In this document: one piece after another, positions 26,498-35,033 of the stretch
Layout of the letters: every line of letters starts with the position of its first letter
How positions within the stretch are numbered: the stretch's first letter is position 1
Assembly: GCA_018823325.1 (NCBI GenBank)
Contig: JAHJIJ010000024.1
Span: 62,001-126,000, forward strand
Length of the DNA: 64,000 bases
Direction: 5' to 3'
Source of the DNA: Alphaproteobacteria bacterium
GTDB taxonomy: Bacteria > Pseudomonadota > Alphaproteobacteria > Sphingomonadales > Sphingomonadaceae
The notes under the pieces: generated by a model
Seen by the model: only the letters and a program-made list of their open reading frames with translations
Database searches by the model: none
Told to the model about the DNA's origin: nothing
Position numbers and translations under genes: made by a program

Positions 26498-27085
26498 ATG
26501 ATGAGGCGTTTGATCGTTTTGGCGGGACTGGGGCTGCTCACGGCCTGTGGCCAATCCGGATCGAACCTCTCTGAAGATGTTTCAAACAGCCTCAATGTGA
26601 TCGAGGGCGATCTCACGCCCGGTGGCAATGCCGGCGACCCCCTGAATGCGAGTGGCAACGCGATGGCAAACAGCGCGGACTCCGGCAACGTGATCGTCGG
26701 TGGCCTGCCGTTGCGGCTGGGCTTTTATGTCTCGAGCGAAACCGACTGCGGCTCGGCCTCAAACGCGAACGTCACGTTGATGCGACGGGATGGCTATAGC
26801 GGCGAGCGCTATAGTTGCAGGTTTGGCGCCATCGAGAAGCTTGGTCCGGCAACTTACCGCGTCACCGAAAGCTGCGCGGAAGGGACGGTGGCGGGTCGCC
26901 AGGAGGAGGAGCGCCGGACGAGCATCAGGACTTATGACGTGTCCGACGAAGAAAATTTCTCGGCCCAGTCCGACAGCGGATGGGCCAACAAGGCCCGGTT
27001 CTGCGCGCAAAGCAGCCTGCCCAAGCCCTGGCGCGACCAGGATATCAGCGATGTGATCGGCACAGCGCCGCCGGAGAGGCCGTGA
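26498..27085 (+). CDS. Putative lipoprotein of unknown function
   Basis: A 195-aa protein with a lipoprotein signal: a hydrophobic stretch followed by lipobox LTAC with C17 as the lipidated residue. The next about 45 residues are rich in Asn, Gly and Ser and probably disordered. The folded part has four further cysteines, one in a TDCGSAS segment. No family was recognised. GGAGGAG precedes the two adjacent ATGs. It is divergent from dapF and upstream of asd but separated by 123 nt. Confidence 0.72.
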   Translation: MMRRLIVLAGLGLLTACGQSGSNLSEDVSNSLNVIEGDLTPGGNAGDPLNASGNAMANSADSGNVIVGGLPLRLGFYVSSETDCGSASNANVTLMRRDGYSGERYSCRFGAIEKLGPATYRVTESCAEGTVAGRQEEERRTSIRTYDVSDEENFSAQSDSGWANKARFCAQSSLPKPWRDQDISDVIGTAPPERP

Positions 27086-27208
27086 CGGGGTCGATTGCCC
27101 GAACCGGGCCGGCGGCACGATCTGCCGGTCTTTGCGTTTTGCCTCTGCAGGCCTTTTAGAGTATCCGGCCCGCAGTTTCCCGTTTTCTGATCATTTGGAG
27201 AAGTCCCT

Positions 27209-28234
27209 GTGGGATATCGTGTCGTCGTCGTAGGCGCCACCGGCAATGTCGGTCGCGAAATGCTCAACATCCTGGCTGAGCGTGAGTTTCCGATCGACGA
27301 GATCGCGGCTGTCGCCAGCTCGCGCTCGACGGGCGATGAGATCGAGTTCGGCGAGACCGGCAAGATGCTCAAGGTCAAGAACATCGAGCATTTCGATTTT
27401 GCCGGATGGGATATCGCGCTGTTCGCGGCGGGATCAGGGCCGACCAAGGAATATGCGCCCAAGGCCGCGGCAGCGGGCTGCGTGGTGATCGACAACAGCT
27501 CGCTTTACCGCATGGACCCGGACGTGCCGCTCATTGTGCCGGAAGTGAACCCCGAGGCGATCGAGGGCTACAAGCGCAAGAACATCATCGCCAATCCGAA
27601 CTGCTCGACCGCGCAGCTGGTGGTGGCACTCAAGCCGCTGCACGACGCCGCGAAGATCAAGCGCGTGGTGGTGGCGACCTACCAGTCGGTCTCCGGCGCC
27701 GGCAAGGACGGTATGGACGAGCTGTTCGAGCAGAGCCGCAACATTTTCGTCGGTGACCCGGCCGTGCCCGTGAAGTTCACCAAGCAGATCGCCTTCAATG
27801 TCATTCCGCACATCGATGTGTTCCTCGACGATGGCTCCACCAAGGAAGAGTGGAAGATGGTCGTCGAGACCAAGAAGATCCTCGACCCCAAGATCAAGGT
27901 GACGGCGACCTGCGTGCGCGTGCCGGTGTTCGTGGGCCATAGCGAAGCGGTAAACATCGAGTTCGAGGACGAGATCAGCGCCAAGCAGGCGCAGAAGATC
28001 CTGCGCGAGGCGCCCGGCGTGATGCTGATCGACAAGCACGAGGACGGCGGATACGTGACCCCCGTCGAGTGCGTGGGCGACTATGCGACCTTCGTGAGCC
28101 GCGTGCGGGAAGACTCGACCGTGGAGAATGGCCTCTCGCTCTGGTGTGTCTCCGACAATCTGCGCAAGGGCGCCGCGCTCAATGCGGTGCAGATTGCCGA
28201 ATTGCTGGGCCGCCGCCACCTCAAGAAGGGCTGA
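27209..28234 (+). CDS. asd: Aspartate-semialdehyde dehydrogenase
   Basis: Reduces aspartyl phosphate to the semialdehyde, the step after aspartokinase. The 341-aa protein has the N-terminal NADP site VVVGATGNVGREML, the active-site cysteine in NPNCSTAQLVVALKPLH, the catalytic His region CVRVPVFVGHSEAVNIEF, and SGAGKDGMDELF. The GTG start at 27209 has GGAGAAG upstream. Standalone; the next gene starts 5 nt later and may be cotranscribed. Confidence 0.96.
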   Translation: MGYRVVVVGATGNVGREMLNILAEREFPIDEIAAVASSRSTGDEIEFGETGKMLKVKNIEHFDFAGWDIALFAAGSGPTKEYAPKAAAAGCVVIDNSSLYRMDPDVPLIVPEVNPEAIEGYKRKNIIANPNCSTAQLVVALKPLHDAAKIKRVVVATYQSVSGAGKDGMDELFEQSRNIFVGDPAVPVKFTKQIAFNVIPHIDVFLDDGSTKEEWKMVVETKKILDPKIKVTATCVRVPVFVGHSEAVNIEFEDEISAKQAQKILREAPGVMLIDKHEDGGYVTPVECVGDYATFVSRVREDSTVENGLSLWCVSDNLRKGAALNAVQIAELLGRRHLKKG

Positions 28235-28239
28235 CGATC

Positions 28240-28878
28240 ATGGGCAAGGCTTCTCTCAAGAATGCCTTGCCGCCCCTCCAATGGGCGCTGCTCGGCTCGC
28301 TGCTGCTGGCGGTGGCGCTGGCCAATATCAATCAGCCCTTCCCGGAACTCGCACCGCTCCAGCATGCGCCTACGGTTTTCCTGATCCTGGCCGCGCCTTG
28401 GCTGCTGAGGCGATGGCCCCTCAATACGCGCAGCGTCACGATGATCTGGCTGTTTCTGCTGCTCCACACACTCGGCGGGCGCTATATCTATTCCTATGTC
28501 CCCTATGAGGGGTGGTTCGCGTCACTGGCCGGAGATGCGTTTGGCAGCCTGACGAGCGGTGAGCGCAATGCCTATGACCGGTTCGTGCATCTGATGTTCG
28601 GTGTGCTTCTCACGCCGGTGTTTGCGGAAACGGGGCAGCGTCATTGGGGGCTCCGCTGGGGTGTGTCCTGGTTTCTCGGTTTCGCCATCGTCGGGCTGGT
28701 CGGTGCGCTCTATGAAGTGTTCGAATGGCTGCTGACCCTCGTCCTCGCTCATGAAACGGCGGACTATTACAATGGTCAGCAGGGCGACATCTGGGACCCG
28801 CAGAAGGATATGGCCATAGCGCAGATCGGCAGCGGGTTGGCCTGGCTCCTTGCGGGATTGAAACGCAAACGGCGTTGA
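28240..28878 (+). CDS. DUF2238 (YjdF-like) membrane protein
   Basis: A 212-aa integral membrane protein with six predicted hydrophobic segments. Family marks include LHTLGGRYIYSYVPY, DRFVHLMFGVLLTP, GALYEVFEWL and a C-terminal QGDIWDPQKDMAIAQIG. Function is unknown for the family. The ATG at 28240 follows the asd stop by 5 nt; the longer open frame lies inside asd and is not used. Five nt separate its stop from the convergent emrB stop. Confidence 0.83.
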   Translation: MGKASLKNALPPLQWALLGSLLLAVALANINQPFPELAPLQHAPTVFLILAAPWLLRRWPLNTRSVTMIWLFLLLHTLGGRYIYSYVPYEGWFASLAGDAFGSLTSGERNAYDRFVHLMFGVLLTPVFAETGQRHWGLRWGVSWFLGFAIVGLVGALYEVFEWLLTLVLAHETADYYNGQQGDIWDPQKDMAIAQIGSGLAWLLAGLKRKRR

Positions 28879-28883
28879 CGGCC

Positions 28884-30428
28884 CTATTCGCTGACAGGCT
28901 GAGGCGGGCCGCTTCCGGCCGCGCGGCGTTTTGGCTTCTTCAGGATGAAGGCCATGGGGATCACCAGCGTGGACACGATCGCCATCAGGTAGAAGTCATT
29001 CAGAAAGGCGATCATTGCCGCTTGCCTGTTGATGAGGCCATCGATGCCGGCGAGAATGGCCGTCCCCATTTCTCCGTAGCGCTGCAGCTGGCCAGGATCG
29101 GCAGGCAGATGCGCCGCTGTAATGTGCTGGGCAAGATCTGAATGGCTGACCTGGGTGTTGCGCGCCAGCAGCGCCATCACCACGGCGATCCCGATTGATG
29201 AACCGATGTTGCGGGTTAAATTAAGGACCGCAGCGCCTTCTGTTCGCGCCGTGGGGGGTAGCGTGCCGAAGGCGAGCATCTGCAACGGCACGAAGACGAC
29301 ACCGATGCCGGCGCCCTGGAGGACGCCGGTGAACACAAACGGCGTCCAGCCCTGATCGAGCGACCAGCCTGTCATCATCCACATCGATCCGGCGGTCATG
29401 GAAAATCCGCCGGCAATCAGCAGCCGGGGATCGACAAAGGCGACGAGCCGCCCGGACACCGCCATGGCAACAAGCACACCGACGCCGCGCGTAGAGAGAA
29501 TCCAGCCGGTATCGACGACCGAATAGCCGTAGAGGCCCTGCAACATGGGCGGCAGGAGCGCCATGGCGGCGAACATCGCGAGGCCGATGATGAACATGAA
29601 GCCCGCCGCGCTCATGAAATTGCGATCCCCGAACAGTTCGCGCGAGAAGAGCGGTTTGCGTGCGGTGAGCGTGTGAATGGTGAACATCCACAGAGCGCAG
29701 ACGGCAATAGCGGCCTCAATCCAGATTTCCGTCGACGAGAACCAGTCGGCATGCTGCCCACGATCCAGCATGAGTTGCAGGCTGGCGAGTCCCAACGCGA
29801 TGAGACTGAACCCGAACAGATCGAAATCCCGACGTTTCAGAGGTTTCTCAGGCAACAGGGCATAGAGGCCGAAAAGGCAGGCAATGCCAAAGGGCACATT
29901 GACGAAGAAGCACCAGCGCCAGTCGATCCATTCCGTCAGCCAGCCGCCCGCAATCGGCCCCATGATCGGCCCGATCATGACCCCCATGCCGTAGACCGAC
30001 ATGGCCTTGGCGTGTTGGGAGGGCCGATTGATGTCGAGCAGCAGGCTTTGCGCCAGCGGCCCGATGAAGGCGCCGCCAACGCCCTGCAGCGCCCGGAACA
30101 GGACCATCTCGGGCAGATTCTGGGCGATGCCGCACAGGATGGACGCGATCACGAAGAGGAAGACGGAAATCAGCAGCAGCCGTCGCGTACCGATCCGGTC
30201 GGCGAGCCAGCCAGTGATCGGAATGGCAATGGCGGCGGCCAGAATATAGCTGGTCAGCACCCAGCTGATCGTTTCATCGCTCGCGCCCAGAGCGGCGCGC
30301 ATGTGCGGCAGTGCGACATTCACGATCGTGGTGTCGAGCACCTGCATGATCGTGGAGACCATGATTGCGATCGTCACCAGCACCCGGTGACGGACTGGGA
30401 GATGGGGGAGATCCTCGCTCTGGCCCAT
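28884..30428 (-). CDS. emrB: EmrB/QacA-type multidrug efflux MFS transporter
   Basis: Inner-membrane drug:proton antiporter of the DHA2 (14-TM) family, 514 aa. It shows motif A-like GWLADRIGTRRLLL after TM2, motif C region GPIMGPIAGGWLTE, and LDTTIVNVALP at TM1. It works with the upstream membrane-fusion protein EmrA (17-nt gap) and an outer-membrane TolC-type channel not in the window. It is the last gene of marR-emrA-emrB. The substrate is not predictable. Confidence 0.92.
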   Translation of the reverse strand: MGQSEDLPHLPVRHRVLVTIAIMVSTIMQVLDTTIVNVALPHMRAALGASDETISWVLTSYILAAAIAIPITGWLADRIGTRRLLLISVFLFVIASILCGIAQNLPEMVLFRALQGVGGAFIGPLAQSLLLDINRPSQHAKAMSVYGMGVMIGPIMGPIAGGWLTEWIDWRWCFFVNVPFGIACLFGLYALLPEKPLKRRDFDLFGFSLIALGLASLQLMLDRGQHADWFSSTEIWIEAAIAVCALWMFTIHTLTARKPLFSRELFGDRNFMSAAGFMFIIGLAMFAAMALLPPMLQGLYGYSVVDTGWILSTRGVGVLVAMAVSGRLVAFVDPRLLIAGGFSMTAGSMWMMTGWSLDQGWTPFVFTGVLQGAGIGVVFVPLQMLAFGTLPPTARTEGAAVLNLTRNIGSSIGIAVVMALLARNTQVSHSDLAQHITAAHLPADPGQLQRYGEMGTAILAGIDGLINRQAAMIAFLNDFYLMAIVSTLVIPMAFILKKPKRRAAGSGPPQPVSE

Positions 30429-30444
30429 GGCCGACCGATCCGCT

Positions 30445-31557
30445 TCAGCGGGCCGAAGCGACAGTGGGCGGCGTCTTGCTCTCGCGGATATCGACCGTCA
30501 CATTTGCACTCAGGCCTGCAATCATCGGGCGCTCGGGCCGGCTGTCGATCGCGATGCGCACGGGCACGCGCTGCGTGACCTTCACCCAATTGCCATTGGC
30601 GTTCTGGGCGGGCAGCACGGAGAACTCGGAACCCGTGCCAGCGCCGATGCTATCGACATGACCCGCGATGCGGGTGCCGGGATAAGCATCAAGTTCGATC
30701 TCGGCCGATTGACCGGCGCGCATACGGTCAAGATCCGTTTCCTTGAAGTTGGCCGTAATCCAGACCTGATCGCTTGCGACGATGCTGACCAGCGGCAGGC
30801 CTTGCACGGCCATTTGCCCGACCTGCAAACGGGTTGCCTGGCTGATCCGGCCGGATGTCGGAGCGCGTACGACGGTCCGTTCGAGGTTAAGCGCGGCCTG
30901 CTCTCGCTGGGCCTGCGCGGCGGCAATCTCCGGGTTGATGCCCGGCACCTGCGGTCCGCTGGCAAGCGCAGCCTTGGCCTTGGCCGCTTCCGCTTCAGCT
31001 GTGCGTAGCCGCGTGCGGGCATTGTCGAGCGCCTGTTCGGACTGCTGAAGGCGCGCCCTTGTGGTGAAGCCTTCCTTCATCAGCGCCTGCTGTCGCTTGA
31101 GATCTTCCTGCGCATAATAAACGTCTTCACGCGCACCGGCGATGTCCACATTGGTCGCCTGAAAATCGCTGCGTAGCTGCCCGACCTCAACCTGCGCGTT
31201 CGCGATCTGGGCGTCCGCCTGCTGGAGGGCAACGCGATAGGGTTGTTGATCAACGACGAACAGCACGTCGCCCGCCTTCACCATCTGGTTCTCGCGGACG
31301 CGAACCTCGATGATGCGGCCTGCGACATCGCTGCCGACTGCCACGATGTCCTGCTTTACATAGGCATTGTCGGTCGAGACGGTGCGGCCGCTCGTTGCCC
31401 AGAACCAGATGCCAGCCACGAGGACCACGAGCGGGACCGAGAACATGAGCAAGCGCTTGCGCAGCTGGCTTCCGCGTGGCTCGGGAGGCGTCGCTGTCTC
31501 GACGGGTGTCGCCGGTGCCTGAGCGGAAGGACGCAGCGCAGGATCAGCTTCAGACAT
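30445..31557 (-). CDS. emrA: EmrA-type membrane fusion protein (HlyD family)
   Basis: Periplasmic adaptor linking EmrB to the outer-membrane channel. It has one N-terminal TM (about residues 35-53, LLMFSVPLVVLVAGIWFWA), an HlyD lipoyl/barrel part starting TDNAYVKQDIVAVGSDVAGRI, a long coiled coil (about 110-210) and the barrel domain ending NVTVDIRESK. The 370-aa start at 31557 (MSEADPALRP) is chosen because the longer open frame lies inside marR. It overlaps the marR stop by 8 nt. Confidence 0.92.
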   Translation of the reverse strand: MSEADPALRPSAQAPATPVETATPPEPRGSQLRKRLLMFSVPLVVLVAGIWFWATSGRTVSTDNAYVKQDIVAVGSDVAGRIIEVRVRENQMVKAGDVLFVVDQQPYRVALQQADAQIANAQVEVGQLRSDFQATNVDIAGAREDVYYAQEDLKRQQALMKEGFTTRARLQQSEQALDNARTRLRTAEAEAAKAKAALASGPQVPGINPEIAAAQAQREQAALNLERTVVRAPTSGRISQATRLQVGQMAVQGLPLVSIVASDQVWITANFKETDLDRMRAGQSAEIELDAYPGTRIAGHVDSIGAGTGSEFSVLPAQNANGNWVKVTQRVPVRIAIDSRPERPMIAGLSANVTVDIRESKTPPTVASAR

Positions 31558-32020
31558 TGGCAGCCGCCTCCTTTGCGGCGTCATCGGCGGCGGGCTGGCC
31601 ATCGCCGGAAAGATTATCACGAATGCGCCAGAGCACGGACAGGGCCGCTTCCCGATCAGCCTCAGGAATGCCGGCGAGCGACTCGTTGAGTACGCTCTGG
31701 CCGATCCCCTGCAGTTCGGCGGCGAGGGGCTCGGCAGCGTTGGTGAGGAACAGCTGCCAGGCGCGGCGGTCCTGCGGATCGCGACGGCGCTCGACGAGCT
31801 CGGCCTGCTCAAGGCGGTCGACCATGCGGCAGGTGGTGATCGGCTCGACATCCAGGCGTTCGGCAAGGGCGCCCTGATTGATACCGGGGAAGCGCATGAT
31901 CTGGACGAGGGCGCGCATTTGCGGGCCCGTGATGCCCAGGCTGCGGGTACGATGATCGAACCGGCGCCGATAGAGCCGTGCCACGTCATTGATCGTGAAG
32001 GCGATGTGATGACTGTCCAT
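31550..32020 (-). CDS. MarR-family transcriptional regulator
   Basis: A 156-aa winged-helix regulator, probably the repressor of its own marR-emrA-emrB operon. It has RRRFDHRTRSLGITGPQMRALV, a recognition region NQGALAERLDVEPITTCRMVDRL and the wing ERRRDPQDRRAWQLFLT. The start MDSHHIAF at 32020 is chosen over the longer open frame. A near-perfect inverted repeat at 32035-32052 lies just upstream and is the likely operator; release by a phenolic or other ligand is typical of the family. Confidence 0.9.
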   Translation of the reverse strand: MDSHHIAFTINDVARLYRRRFDHRTRSLGITGPQMRALVQIMRFPGINQGALAERLDVEPITTCRMVDRLEQAELVERRRDPQDRRAWQLFLTNAAEPLAAELQGIGQSVLNESLAGIPEADREAALSVLWRIRDNLSGDGQPAADDAAKEAAANV

Positions 32021-32034
32021 GATGTCGGCGCATT

Positions 32035-32052
32035 TAGTAAGCCAGCTTATTA
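32035..32052. promoter_or_regulatory. Probable MarR operator
   Basis: TAAGC and GCTTA flank a CA centre, and the outer TA/TA pairs extend it to an 18-bp palindrome with one mismatched pair. It lies 15 nt upstream of the marR start, in the region shared with the divergent alpha/beta hydrolase gene. The size and symmetry suit a MarR dimer. Confidence 0.6.
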
Positions 32053-32156
32053 GAAGCAAGTCTAGAATGACGCGCGCAACGCATGGAAGCGGCCTGAAGG
32101 GGCGGCCTGGCTTATTGGCCTTGCCTTCCGGGGGCGGGTGCGCCCACAATCAGGCT

Positions 32157-32921
32157 ATGAACACGCTGCCGACGATTACCATCGACCATCTTCCCGGCCA
32201 TGGCGGCACCAGCATTGCCGTGCATCGCCTGGGGCAGGGACCTGCGGTGATCCTGCTGCATGGGCTGAGTTCCAGCGCGCAGATCAACTGGCAGCGCTAT
32301 GGCACTGCGCAGAAGCTCGCCGATGCAGGCTTCGAGGCGATCATGATCGACCAGCGCGTGCATGGGCGGAGCGACGCGCCGACCGACCCGGCGGCCTATC
32401 CGCAGGACGTGATGCTGCTGGACATGGAGGCGGTGATCCCGGCGCTGGGCGTCGAGCAGTTCGATCTGGTCGGCTATTCGATGGGCGCGCGGCTGTGCCT
32501 CGGGCTGATCGACCGGGGCATGGCGCCGCGGCGGCTCGTGCTGGGTGGCATGGGGCTCGAGGGGCTGCTGGAGTGGGAGCGGCGGCGGGCGTTCTTCCTC
32601 AAGGCGCTCGATCATTTCGACACCGTGCGGCCGGGCGACCGGGACTATATGGCGATCCAGTTCATGAAGACGGTGAAGATCGATCCGGTGGCGCTGCGCC
32701 TGCTGCTGATGAGCATGAGCGACATGGAGCGGGACGTGCTCGGGAAGATCACCATGCCGACGCTGGTGCTGTGCGGGCAGGACGATGACGACAACGGATC
32801 GGCCGATGCGCTGGCCGCCGCCCTGCCGGATGCGCAGCGGGCGACGACGCCGGGCAATCACATGAGCGCGATCACCATGCCGGAATTCGGGCAGGCCATC
32901 GCCGACTATCTGGCGGCTTGA
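32157..32921 (+). CDS. Alpha/beta hydrolase
   Basis: A 254-aa hydrolase of the alpha/beta fold. It has the oxyanion HGLSSS, the nucleophile elbow GYSMGA (Ser about residue 99), a Glu/Asp in LCGQDDDD and a C-terminal catalytic His in PGNHMSA. The start at 32157 excludes an unlikely leader from the long open frame. It is divergent from marR and separated by 136 nt including the operator, so it may share that regulation. Substrate unknown; thioesterases, lactonases and esterases share this fold. Confidence 0.85.
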   Translation: MNTLPTITIDHLPGHGGTSIAVHRLGQGPAVILLHGLSSSAQINWQRYGTAQKLADAGFEAIMIDQRVHGRSDAPTDPAAYPQDVMLLDMEAVIPALGVEQFDLVGYSMGARLCLGLIDRGMAPRRLVLGGMGLEGLLEWERRRAFFLKALDHFDTVRPGDRDYMAIQFMKTVKIDPVALRLLLMSMSDMERDVLGKITMPTLVLCGQDDDDNGSADALAAALPDAQRATTPGNHMSAITMPEFGQAIADYLAA

Positions 32922-32981
32922 CGAACCCCGCCCTGACAGGCCAGCGTGGCCGCAATCACCAGTTTCAGGGACTTCGACATC

Positions 32982-34871
32982 ATGCTCAATTTGGTTTCGC
33001 GCCTTGCCGTAGCGGCAGCGCTCTCCATGGCTGTCTGCACGGCGCCCGCTCTTGCGCAGAGCGAGTCGGCGCCGGCCTCGACGGCCCCGACCGCGGCGCA
33101 GGCTGACGCGCTGGTCGCGCAGGCGGAGAAGGAATTCTTCGACTATTCGGTCGAGGCGAGCCGCGTTGCGTGGGTGAACGCGACCTACCTCACCGAGGAT
33201 ACCGATGCTCTGGCCGCGCAGGTCGGCGCAAAGGGCACCGAGATGTCCGTGCGCTATGCGCTCGAGGCGGCGAAGTTCGAGGCTGTGCCCGGCCTCTCCT
33301 ATGACACGCGGCGCAAGCTCGACATCCTGCGGGCCGGGATCGTGCTGCCCGCACCGACCACGCCGGGCGCGGCGAGCGAGCTGAATGCGATCTCCACCAA
33401 GCTGCAGTCCGACTATGGCAAGGGGCGCGGCACGCTCAACGGGCAGCCGATCAGCGGCAGCGACATCGAGGCCGAGATGGGCAATCTCGAGCGCACGCCC
33501 AATGAATACAAGGAAATGTGGACGAGCTGGCACGACAATGTCGGCAAGCCGATGCGCGGCGAGTTCGAGCGGCTGGTCACCATCGCCAATGAGGGCGCCA
33601 AGGAGCTGGGTTTTGCCGATGCCGGCGCAATGTGGCGCTCCAATTACGACATGCCGCCGGACGAGTTCGCCAAGGTGACCGAAAAGCTTTGGCAGGACGT
33701 GAAGCCGCTTTACGATTCGCTCCACTGCTATGTGCGCGACAAGCTGAACGCCAAATTTGGCGATGCGGTGCAGCCCGGCACCGGGCCAATCCGCGCCGAC
33801 CTGCTCGGCAATATGTGGGCGCAGGAATGGGGCAATATCTATCCGCTGGTCGCGCCGGCGGGGGCAGGGGATCTGGGCTACGACATCGGGAACCTGCTCA
33901 AGGCCAAGGGCTATGTCGAGACCAGCCCGACCGAGACCGATCCCACCAAGCGCGGCGTCTGGGAGAAGGAAATGTTCAAGATCGGCGAGGGCTTCTTCTC
34001 CTCGCTCGGCTTCGATCCGCTGCCCGAGACCTTCTGGACGCGCACCCAGTTCATCAAGCCGCTCGACCGTGAAGTCGTCTGCCATGCCTCGGCCTGGGAC
34101 ATCGACAACAAGGACGATATCCGCATCAAGATGTGCACCAAGGTGGACAGCGGCGACTTCGTCACCATCCACCACGAGTTGGGCCACAATTACTATCAGC
34201 GCGCCTACAAGGACCAGAGCTTCCTCTACGTGAACGGCGCCAATGACGGCTTCCATGAAGCGATCGGCGATACCGTCGCGCTCTCGATCACGCCGCAATA
34301 TCTGGTGGACATCGGCCTGCTCGACCCGGCGAAGGTGCCGGGCGCGGACAAGGATATCGGCCTGCTGCTGCGGCAGGCGATGGACAAGATCGCCTTCCTC
34401 CCCTTCGGCCTGCTGATCGACCGCTGGCGCTGGGGCGTGTTCGACGGATCGATCCAGCCCGCCGACTACAACAAGGCCTGGAACGACATGCGGCTGCGCT
34501 ACCAGGGCATTGTCCCGCCGGTCGAGCGGCCAGCCGATGCCTTCGATGCCGGGGCGAAATATCACATCCCGGCAAGCGTGCCCTACACCCGCTACTTCCT
34601 CGCGCGGCTGCTGCAGTTCCAGTTCTACGAGGCCGCCTGCCGGCAGGCGGGCTGGAAGGGGCCGCTGCACCGCTGCTCCTTCTACGGCAACAAGGAGGTC
34701 GGCGCGAAGCTGAACGCCATGCTGGAAATGGGCGCCTCGCGCCCGTGGCCCGACGCGTTGGAGGTTTTCACCGGCTCGCGGCAGATGAGCGGCAAGGCGC
34801 TGGCTGCCTATTTCGCGCCGCTCAAGACCTGGCTCGACCGGCAGAACAAGGGCAAGAGCTGCGGCTGGTAA
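32982..34871 (+). CDS. Secreted M2-family peptidyl-dipeptidase (ACE homologue)
   Basis: Zinc dipeptidyl carboxypeptidase of the angiotensin-converting-enzyme family. A signal peptide (LVSRLAVAAALSMAVCTAPALA) ends near residue 27, so the enzyme acts in the periplasm or outside. The zinc motif HELGH is at 398-402, followed by the third ligand in GFHEAIGD, as in human ACE. The protein is 629 aa from the ATG at 32982; a GTG at 32946 is an alternative. Two hairpins follow the stop. Likely role: release of dipeptides from environmental peptides. Confidence 0.92.
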   Translation: MLNLVSRLAVAAALSMAVCTAPALAQSESAPASTAPTAAQADALVAQAEKEFFDYSVEASRVAWVNATYLTEDTDALAAQVGAKGTEMSVRYALEAAKFEAVPGLSYDTRRKLDILRAGIVLPAPTTPGAASELNAISTKLQSDYGKGRGTLNGQPISGSDIEAEMGNLERTPNEYKEMWTSWHDNVGKPMRGEFERLVTIANEGAKELGFADAGAMWRSNYDMPPDEFAKVTEKLWQDVKPLYDSLHCYVRDKLNAKFGDAVQPGTGPIRADLLGNMWAQEWGNIYPLVAPAGAGDLGYDIGNLLKAKGYVETSPTETDPTKRGVWEKEMFKIGEGFFSSLGFDPLPETFWTRTQFIKPLDREVVCHASAWDIDNKDDIRIKMCTKVDSGDFVTIHHELGHNYYQRAYKDQSFLYVNGANDGFHEAIGDTVALSITPQYLVDIGLLDPAKVPGADKDIGLLLRQAMDKIAFLPFGLLIDRWRWGVFDGSIQPADYNKAWNDMRLRYQGIVPPVERPADAFDAGAKYHIPASVPYTRYFLARLLQFQFYEAACRQAGWKGPLHRCSFYGNKEVGAKLNAMLEMGASRPWPDALEVFTGSRQMSGKALAAYFAPLKTWLDRQNKGKSCGW

Positions 34872-34883
34872 GGCCGGACGCAT

Positions 34884-34909
34884 CCTCTGGGTGCGAGCGC
34901 GCCCAGAGG
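34884..34909 (+). terminator. Hairpin after the M2 peptidase gene
   Basis: CCTCTGGG (34884-34891) and CCCAGAGG (34902-34909) are perfect arms. There is no T-run, so this is termination-like rather than a textbook terminator. A second stem starts at the next base. Confidence 0.5.
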
Positions 34910-34940
34910 GTCGCCGGCGCGCAATTCGTTCTCCGGCGAC
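34910..34940 (+). repeat. Second abutting hairpin after the M2 peptidase gene
   Basis: GTCGCCGG (34910-34917) and CCGGCGAC (34933-34940) are perfect 8-bp arms with a 15-nt loop, starting one base after the previous hairpin ends. Together they may block 3' decay or transcription into the diguanylate cyclase gene. Confidence 0.5.
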
Positions 34941-34998
34941 TGACCCAAAGGGCAGTCCCTGCGCCCCGGAAATGGCATCATTGATTGAGAAATGTGCT

Positions 34999-35026
34999 AG
35001 GAGCCGGAATATTGTCGATGTTCCGG
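34999..35026 (+). promoter_or_regulatory. Shine-Dalgarno sequence plus hairpin before the diguanylate cyclase start
   Basis: AGGAG (34999-35003) is 30 nt from the ATG at 35034, too far for normal initiation. The gap holds a 9-bp stem, CCGGAATAT with ATGTTCCGG (one G-U pair), with a 5-nt loop, abutting AGGAG and leaving just TGAACGA before the ATG. Folding would bring AGGAG to a 7-nt spacing. No other Shine-Dalgarno or in-frame start fits. Confidence 0.6.
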
Positions 35027-35033
35027 TGAACGA

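Noticed and set aside
32112..34883. 923-codon open frame antisense to the alpha/beta hydrolase and M2 peptidase genes
   Set aside because: GC-rich codon bias keeps the opposite frame open; composition is Arg/His/Ala-rich without domains, and the sense genes are clearly real.
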